A program made the translations under genes and the position numbers. Positions 6,909 through 10,548 of a stretch of 10,548 bases of DNA are shown here, in pieces. The DNA is from an uncultured Rhodospirillaceae bacterium (GTDB lineage Bacteria > Pseudomonadota > Alphaproteobacteria > Thalassobaculales > Thalassobaculaceae), in contig CALAHL010000061.1 of NCBI GenBank assembly GCA_937891725.1, positions 1 through 10,548 of the forward strand, written 5' to 3'. Position 1 is the first letter of the stretch. Each line of letters starts with the position of its first letter. The notes below the pieces were generated by a model. That model saw only the letters and a list, made by a program, of their open reading frames with translations, ran no database searches and was not told the origin of the DNA.

Positions 6909-7451
6909 TCATGACCGCACCGCCGGTCGACTCGCCCGAATTGCTTCCCCGAGTAAACGCAAGCTGGTGCGCAATCCGTCGTCCGCGACCGGCGTGACCC
7001 GCGCCGCGATCTCCTCTCGCTCAATCTGCGTCAGGGGACGCAAGTGTTTGCGACTCGGAGGACGGCGCGGCGGCAGGGCACCCTGGCGGATCTTTACCCG
7101 CTCCACCGCCGCCCAACCGAAATGCATATTAATCCGTTCGATCAGCAGTGGCAGCCGGTGTTGAATTTCGAGGGCAAGACCGGAGACCACCCGCAGCTCC
7201 AGAACCCCGCCGTCGCGCCGGCCTTTCTGGAATTTGAGCGCGGTCGGCTGGCAGGATCTGGCATAGGTCTCGCCAATGATGCTCGGCCAGTCCCGCACCA
7301 CTCGCGCCTCGACGAAACCCCGTTTGCGGAGCAGCGGGTCGGTCAGGCGTGGCGACAGGCCTGAGACGATATGCAGTCCGCCGAACCGACGGCTGGACGC
7401 AACGGCGATGTCCGGCTTTGGCTCTGGTGTTTTTTCCTCGCGCTTCGCCAC
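6909..7451 (-). CDS. dciA: DciA-family / DUF721 protein
   Basis: The 180-residue protein carries a DUF721 domain at about residues 35-120: the conserved Trp in VVRDWPSIIG, the following segment YARSCQPTALKF, a beta strand GGVLELRVVS, and the helix LALEIQHRLPLLIERIN leading to a VKIRQG strand. DciA proteins help load the replicative helicase DnaB in bacteria that lack DnaC; the alphaproteobacterial branch has been called DUF721 and is assumed to do the same. The C-terminal third (about 125-180) is Arg/Pro-rich and then helical. The start is GTG at 7449-7451 with AGGGAG 8 nt upstream; the first in-frame Met (109) would remove most of the domain. The gene is divergent from mutY and lies upstream of the DsbA-like gene on the same strand. 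Confidence 0.8.
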   Translation of the reverse strand: MAKREEKTPEPKPDIAVASSRRFGGLHIVSGLSPRLTDPLLRKRGFVEARVVRDWPSIIGETYARSCQPTALKFQKGRRDGGVLELRVVSGLALEIQHRLPLLIERINMHFGWAAVERVKIRQGALPPRRPPSRKHLRPLTQIEREEIAARVTPVADDGLRTSLRLLGEAIRASRPAVRS

Positions 7452-7477
7452 ACGACGAACTCCCTGACCATAAAGTG

Positions 7478-7506
7478 CTGTCCCGATCGCTGAGGCGCAC
7501 TATGTT
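7478..7506 (+). promoter_or_regulatory. Low-confidence mutY promoter with possible near-leaderless start
   Basis: TATGTT at 7501-7506 resembles a -10 box, with the poor -35 candidate CTGTCC (7478-7483) 17 nt upstream. A start site about 7 nt after the -10 would fall at about 7513, within two bases of the mutY ATG. This would explain the lack of a ribosome binding site there. The weak -35 keeps confidence low. Confidence 0.25.
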
Positions 7507-7514
7507 CCCAGCTC

Positions 7515-8657
7515 ATGACCGACGCAAACCTCTCCGACAAAAACCGATCCGATGACGGCAGTACCGGCCGTGCAACCTATATCGATGTGCCGCCCGAGGC
7601 GCTCGCGGCTCGGCTGCTCGACTGGTATGACCGCCACCATCGACGTCTGCCCTGGAGGTCCGAGCCGGGCCAGACCGCCGACCCCTACCATGTCTGGCTG
7701 AGCGAGATCATGCTGCAGCAGACCACGGTGGCCGCGGTCGGAACCTATTTCCGACGGTTCGTGGAGTTGTGGCCAAGTGTGCACGACCTGGCGGCCGCGC
7801 CGCGCGACGATGTCTTGGCCGAGTGGGCGGGGCTCGGGTACTACGCCCGCGCCCGAAACCTTCATGCCTGCGCGAAATTGGTTTCGGAAGGCCTGAGCGG
7901 CCGGTTTCCCGACCGGGAGAGCGCCCTGTTGGAGCTGCCGGGCATCGGTCCCTATACGGCGGCGGCGATCTCGGCGATCGCCTTCGACCGCCAATCGACA
8001 ATCCTGGACGGGAATGTGGAGCGGGTGATCGCTCGTCTCCGCCTCGTCACCGACCCGCTGCCGGGCGTCAAGCCAAGACTCCGGGCGCTCGCCGCACTGA
8101 TCACCCCTCCGGAACGGCCGGGCGACTATGCCCAGGCGATCATGGATCTGGGTGCGACGGTCTGCACCCCGCGATCCCCGAAATGCCTTATGTGCCCGTG
8201 GTCGGACCCCTGCCAGGGTCGCGCCGCAGGAGTGGCGGAGAAACTGCCCCTCAAACTCAAGAAGCCGCCGAAACCGACCCGGCGCGGTGTGGCGTTCTTC
8301 GTGGTCGGCGGCGATGGCGACATCCTGCTGCGGCGGCGCGAAGACAAGGGGCTGCTGGGCGGCATGGCCGAGATCCCCTCGACCCCCTGGCAGGAGAGCG
8401 CTCCGGGTGTCGGTATGATCGAGGATCATGCGCCGCTGCGTCTCGACTGGACGCCGCTTCAAGGCGAGATCCGCCACACTTTCACCCATTTTCATCTGGA
8501 GCTGACGGTGATGGCCGCGCGACTGGAGACAGCCGAATCTGTCGACGGCTATTACTGGCATGCGATCGACCAGATCGGCAAAGCCGGATTGCCCAGCGTG
8601 ATGGCAAAAGTGGTCAAGCACGCGGCCACTCAGCTCTCCAAAGGGCTGGGCAGTTAG
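7515..8657 (+). CDS. mutY: A/G-specific adenine DNA glycosylase MutY
   Basis: MutY removes adenine mispaired with 8-oxoguanine, preventing G:C to T:A mutations. All catalytic parts are present in the 380 residues: SEIMLQQT with catalytic Glu64, the helix-hairpin-helix LPGIGPYTA (141-149), catalytic Asp165 in LDGNVERV, and the four iron-sulfur cysteines C217, C224, C227 and C233 (spacing 6-2-5). The C-terminal NUDIX-like domain (about 275-370) that recognises 8-oxoG is intact, with RRREDKGLLGGMAEIP and the loop HTFTHFHLE. The N-terminus has about 25 extra polar residues before the fold. The ATG at 7515 has no clear Shine-Dalgarno; no better start was seen that keeps the fold. It is divergent from dciA (63 nt apart). 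Confidence 0.97.
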   Translation: MTDANLSDKNRSDDGSTGRATYIDVPPEALAARLLDWYDRHHRRLPWRSEPGQTADPYHVWLSEIMLQQTTVAAVGTYFRRFVELWPSVHDLAAAPRDDVLAEWAGLGYYARARNLHACAKLVSEGLSGRFPDRESALLELPGIGPYTAAAISAIAFDRQSTILDGNVERVIARLRLVTDPLPGVKPRLRALAALITPPERPGDYAQAIMDLGATVCTPRSPKCLMCPWSDPCQGRAAGVAEKLPLKLKKPPKPTRRGVAFFVVGGDGDILLRRREDKGLLGGMAEIPSTPWQESAPGVGMIEDHAPLRLDWTPLQGEIRHTFTHFHLELTVMAARLETAESVDGYYWHAIDQIGKAGLPSVMAKVVKHAATQLSKGLGS

Positions 8658-8714
8658 TCGCAGACGCTCTCGCAAGACTAGACGAATGACCTGCGATCGA
8701 CCAAATAGGAACCC

Positions 8715-8912
8715 ATGAGCAACAGCAAACCTCAGTTCCGCGAGACACGGACGCCGAATTCGAAGACGCACCAGAAGCCGGTCGCGGTCCCAGCGCAATT
8801 GGATCCGCGTGCGGCGGCCCAGGATCTGCCGCCGGAGATCGGCGGCTACAAAGGTCCGGAGCCGACCCGGTTCGGCGATTGGGAGCACAAGGGCCGCTGC
8901 ACCGATTTTTGA
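8715..8912 (+). CDS. DUF1674 / SdhAF4 succinate dehydrogenase assembly factor
   Basis: This 65-residue protein ends in the hallmark segment of the family, EIGG followed closely by GPEPTRFGDWEHKGRCTDF. The eukaryotic homologue SDHAF4 binds flavinylated succinate dehydrogenase subunit A and helps it pair with subunit B while limiting reactive oxygen; bacterial members are presumed to do likewise. The N-terminal half is polar, Pro/Lys-rich and probably disordered, as usual in the family. The start ATG at 8715 has AGGA 5 nt upstream. It follows mutY by 57 nt on the same strand. No sdh gene is in the window, so the assembly role rests on homology. Confidence 0.85.
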   Translation: MSNSKPQFRETRTPNSKTHQKPVAVPAQLDPRAAAQDLPPEIGGYKGPEPTRFGDWEHKGRCTDF

Positions 8913-9005
8913 TCTGCGGGCAGCCTTTCCAGGACGCCACTTGCAGCCCTTGCGGCATCCTCCCACACTGCGCGCAATCAAACGCCGGAGTCTCGGGAGG
9001 ACCAC

Positions 9006-9893
9006 ATGACAGCCGCCGCAAAACCAAGCCTTAAATCGCTTCTGAAGCCGGGAGACCTGCTGGTCGCGCCAGGTATCTTCGACGGAATCACCCTACGGAT
9101 AGCCGAGAAGGTAGGGTTCGACGCGCTCTACATGACCGGCTACGGAACCGTCGCATCGCATCTGGGGCTGCCGGACGCCGGTCTGGCCTCTTATCGGGAC
9201 ATGGTGGAGCGGGTCCGGCTGTTCGCGGGGCTTGCCAGCGTGCCGATGCTGGCGGACGGCGACACCGGATACGGTGGGCTGCTGAACGTCGAGCACACGG
9301 TCAAGGGCTACGAGGCGGCGGGCGCTTCCGCGATTCAGCTTGAAGACCAGGAGTTCCCCAAAAAATGCGGCCACACCCCGGGTCGGAAGGTCATTCCGAT
9401 CGATCAGGCCGCAGCGAAGGTGAAGGTCGCAGCCGAAGCGCGGGACAGTAAGGACTTCCTGATCGTCGCCCGGACTGACGCGCGCACCACCTACGGTCTC
9501 GACGAGGCCTTGCGACGGGGCGAGGCCTTCGCGAAGGCGGGAGCCGACATCCTGTTCATCGAATCCCCTGAATCCGAAGAAGAGATGGAGCGGATCTGCG
9601 CCGCCTTCGATCTGCCGCTGCTTGTCAACGTGGTGGAAGGCGGATCCACCCCGGTTCTAAGCAAGCAGCGTTACATCGAGCTCGGCTATCAGATGGCGAT
9701 CTATCCGGCGCTGGCGTTCCTGGCCCTTGGCAAAGCCGTCGAGGACGTCTACGGACACCTGAAGACGACCGGATCCTCGGTCGGCACGCAAGACCGGCTG
9801 GCCGACTTCATGACCTTCTCCCGCACCATGGGTTTCGAGGACATCTGGGCGTTCGAGCGCGATCATGCCGGCCTGGAAGAGGCGGCCGAGTAA
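9006..9893 (+). CDS. Isocitrate lyase / PEP mutase superfamily enzyme (lyase type)
   Basis: The 295-residue protein is a TIM-barrel enzyme of the isocitrate lyase/phosphoenolpyruvate mutase superfamily. Visible motifs are YMTGYGT (42-48), the metal-binding DGDTGYGG (Asp84, Asp86), QLEDQ (Glu113), the mobile loop KKCGH (119-123) with the catalytic Cys121 typical of C-C lyases, and VARTDAR (Arg156, Asp158). The Cys separates it from PEP mutases and oxaloacetate decarboxylases of this fold and suggests a 2-methylisocitrate, dimethylmalate or similar 2-alkylmalate lyase, but the substrate cannot be fixed; the first loop differs from classic PrpB. The ATG is 5 nt after GGAGG (8996-9000). No prp genes are near. 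It converges with the ureidoglycolate lyase gene; the stop codons touch. Confidence 0.88.
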   Translation: MTAAAKPSLKSLLKPGDLLVAPGIFDGITLRIAEKVGFDALYMTGYGTVASHLGLPDAGLASYRDMVERVRLFAGLASVPMLADGDTGYGGLLNVEHTVKGYEAAGASAIQLEDQEFPKKCGHTPGRKVIPIDQAAAKVKVAAEARDSKDFLIVARTDARTTYGLDEALRRGEAFAKAGADILFIESPESEEEMERICAAFDLPLLVNVVEGGSTPVLSKQRYIELGYQMAIYPALAFLALGKAVEDVYGHLKTTGSSVGTQDRLADFMTFSRTMGFEDIWAFERDHAGLEEAAE

Positions 9894-10370
9894 TTACGGC
9901 CGAATTTCCACCTCGACCGGCAACTCGACGAACTGCTCATCGCCGGCGCCACCGTCCAGGAACATGACGGTGGCGAAGGTTGCGCGCTTGTCGAGCACGG
10001 TCATCGGGTGATGCCAGACATTGGCGTCATAGCTGATTCCGGTGCCGCCATCGACCTCGAACAGCCGCAGTTTGTCCACGTCCGGCCCACCATCGGTATC
10101 GTGTGGCGCGACCATAACCAGATACCGGCCGACATCGACCGGCAGGAACGCCTGACTGGAAAACTCGTGGCGCTCCATCGTCCGGGTCTTCAGAGGAAGG
10201 GCGATCGGCTCGGTCAGGCTGGTCCGGAAGCACGGGGTCGCATCGGAGCGCAGGTTCATCAGACTGTCGGAATAATCCATCCGCCCGGCAGCGCTCGGAC
10301 GGATCAGCAGTTTTCCGAAGGGCGCGAAGGCTTCCGCCGTGATCGGCTCAGGCGTCAGGGTCAGGGTCAT
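9894..10370 (-). CDS. allA: Ureidoglycolate lyase (AllA family)
   Basis: AllA-type enzymes split (S)-ureidoglycolate into glyoxylate and urea, the last step of allantoin/purine breakdown. From the ATG at 10368-10370 the protein has 158 residues, close to the usual length. It is a small cupin-like beta barrel with the family motifs ERHEFSSQAF (66-75), RYLVMVAPHD, and GISYDANVWHHP ending at 119-122. A longer reading to a TTG at 10383-10385 adds five residues but that TTG overlaps the GGAG ribosome site, so ATG is preferred. The gene starts 24 nt after the stop of another minus-strand gene and is probably in an operon with it. No other purine-degradation gene is visible. Confidence 0.88.
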   Translation of the reverse strand: MTLTLTPEPITAEAFAPFGKLLIRPSAAGRMDYSDSLMNLRSDATPCFRTSLTEPIALPLKTRTMERHEFSSQAFLPVDVGRYLVMVAPHDTDGGPDVDKLRLFEVDGGTGISYDANVWHHPMTVLDKRATFATVMFLDGGAGDEQFVELPVEVEIRP

Positions 10371-10379
10371 GTTCGGTTT

Positions 10380-10383
10380 CTCC
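10380..10383 (-). promoter_or_regulatory. Shine-Dalgarno deciding the allA start
   Basis: The minus strand reads GGAG, followed after 9 nt by ATG (10368-10370). The upstream TTG that would open a longer frame directly precedes and overlaps this site, which rules it out as the practical start. Confidence 0.7.
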
Positions 10384-10394
10384 AAAGCCTTGGG

Positions 10395-10548
10395 TCAGTC
10401 AGCGGCAAGCGGCTGGTGTTCGCGCCGCGCATTCTGCCAGATATCTTCGGCCTCCTCCGGCGTCATTTTACCGAAGCAGTCCATATAAATACGTGACACC
10501 TTCAGGAACGAGGCCTTGTGTCGTGCGGCCCAGCTCCCGAGGTCCCAA
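10395..10548 (-). CDS. C-terminal fragment of an unidentified protein (cut by window edge)
   Basis: An open frame enters from the right edge and ends at TGA (10395-10397), giving the last 50 residues of a protein. It starts WDLGSWAARHK, continues FLKVSRIYMDCFGKMTPEEAEDIW and ends EHQPLAAD. The composition is helical, with one helix around the KVSRIYMD region and another around PEEAEDIWQNARREH. I do not recognise the family. Evidence that it is real: the frame is open to the edge, it has ordinary high-GC codon use, and allA starts 24 nt after it on the same strand with its own ribosome site, as in an operon. The function may be related to allA, but the sequence does not show that. Confidence 0.6.
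   Translation of the reverse strand, partial: WDLGSWAARHKASFLKVSRIYMDCFGKMTPEEAEDIWQNARREHQPLAAD

Noticed and set aside
6877..6910. Two short dyads after dciA (GGAGT/ACTCC and GATTG/CAATC) as a terminator
   Set aside because: Stems are only 5 bp, the second overlaps the dciA stop codon, and neither is followed by a T-run on the minus strand.
7500..9005. Minus-strand open frame of 501 codons across mutY and the DUF1674 gene
   Set aside because: The plus strand has MutY with all catalytic and Fe-S residues and a recognisable DUF1674 protein. The antisense translation is Arg/Gly-rich and shows no family signature.
8913..9005. Possible promoter between the DUF1674 gene and the ICL/PEPM-family gene
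   Set aside because: Only a ribosome site is clear in the 93 nt. TTG-containing hexamers are present but no -10 box lies at a proper distance.
10371..10385. TTG at 10383-10385 as the start of allA
   Set aside because: It overlaps the GGAG ribosome site that serves the ATG at 10368-10370, and the five extra residues add nothing to the fold.
1..10548. Mobile element, defence island, CRISPR array or tRNA
   Set aside because: No repeat array, transposase, integrase, restriction or nuclease-effector motif, or cloverleaf was seen; gene content is housekeeping throughout.

Overview
This window reads as a chromosomal housekeeping segment of a high-GC alphaproteobacterium. The paired F0 b and b' subunits, the alphaproteobacterial-type AtpI, and the order of F0 genes next to smc, a DsbA-like gene, a DciA/DUF721 gene and mutY all point that way. 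The arrangement resembles Rhodospirillales-type genomes; that placement is inference from gene content. No rRNA, tRNA, CRISPR array, insertion sequence, integrase or other mobile-element signature was found.

Left part (1-2656, minus strand): the F0 sector operon of the ATP synthase, transcribed right to left as atpI, atpB (a), atpE (c), atpF' (b') and atpF (b, cut by the window edge). A good sigma70-type promoter (TTGACA, 17 bp, TATGTT) lies at 2575-2603, about 150 nt before atpI. A strong mRNA hairpin sits between atpE and atpF', where it could help set the high c-subunit output.

Middle (2657-7451, minus strand): smc (chromosome condensation ATPase), a secreted DsbA-like thiol oxidoreductase, and a DciA/DUF721 protein (replicative helicase loader family). 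Three of these genes, plus atpB, begin with GTG or TTG. A 63-bp divergent gap separates dciA from mutY.

Right part (7515-9893, plus strand): mutY (adenine DNA glycosylase), a small DUF1674/SdhAF4 succinate dehydrogenase assembly factor, and an isocitrate lyase/PEP mutase superfamily enzyme with a KKCGH lyase loop. The last one meets a minus-strand allA-type ureidoglycolate lyase tail to tail; their stop codons touch. Upstream of allA is the C-terminal end of an unidentified protein (10395-10548).

Together the window covers energy conversion (F0), chromosome maintenance (smc, dciA, mutY), envelope thiol chemistry, and a small carbon/nitrogen catabolic corner related to C2/C3 keto acids. I found no clear undescribed system. 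The observations worth checking are regulatory or structural details of known genes.
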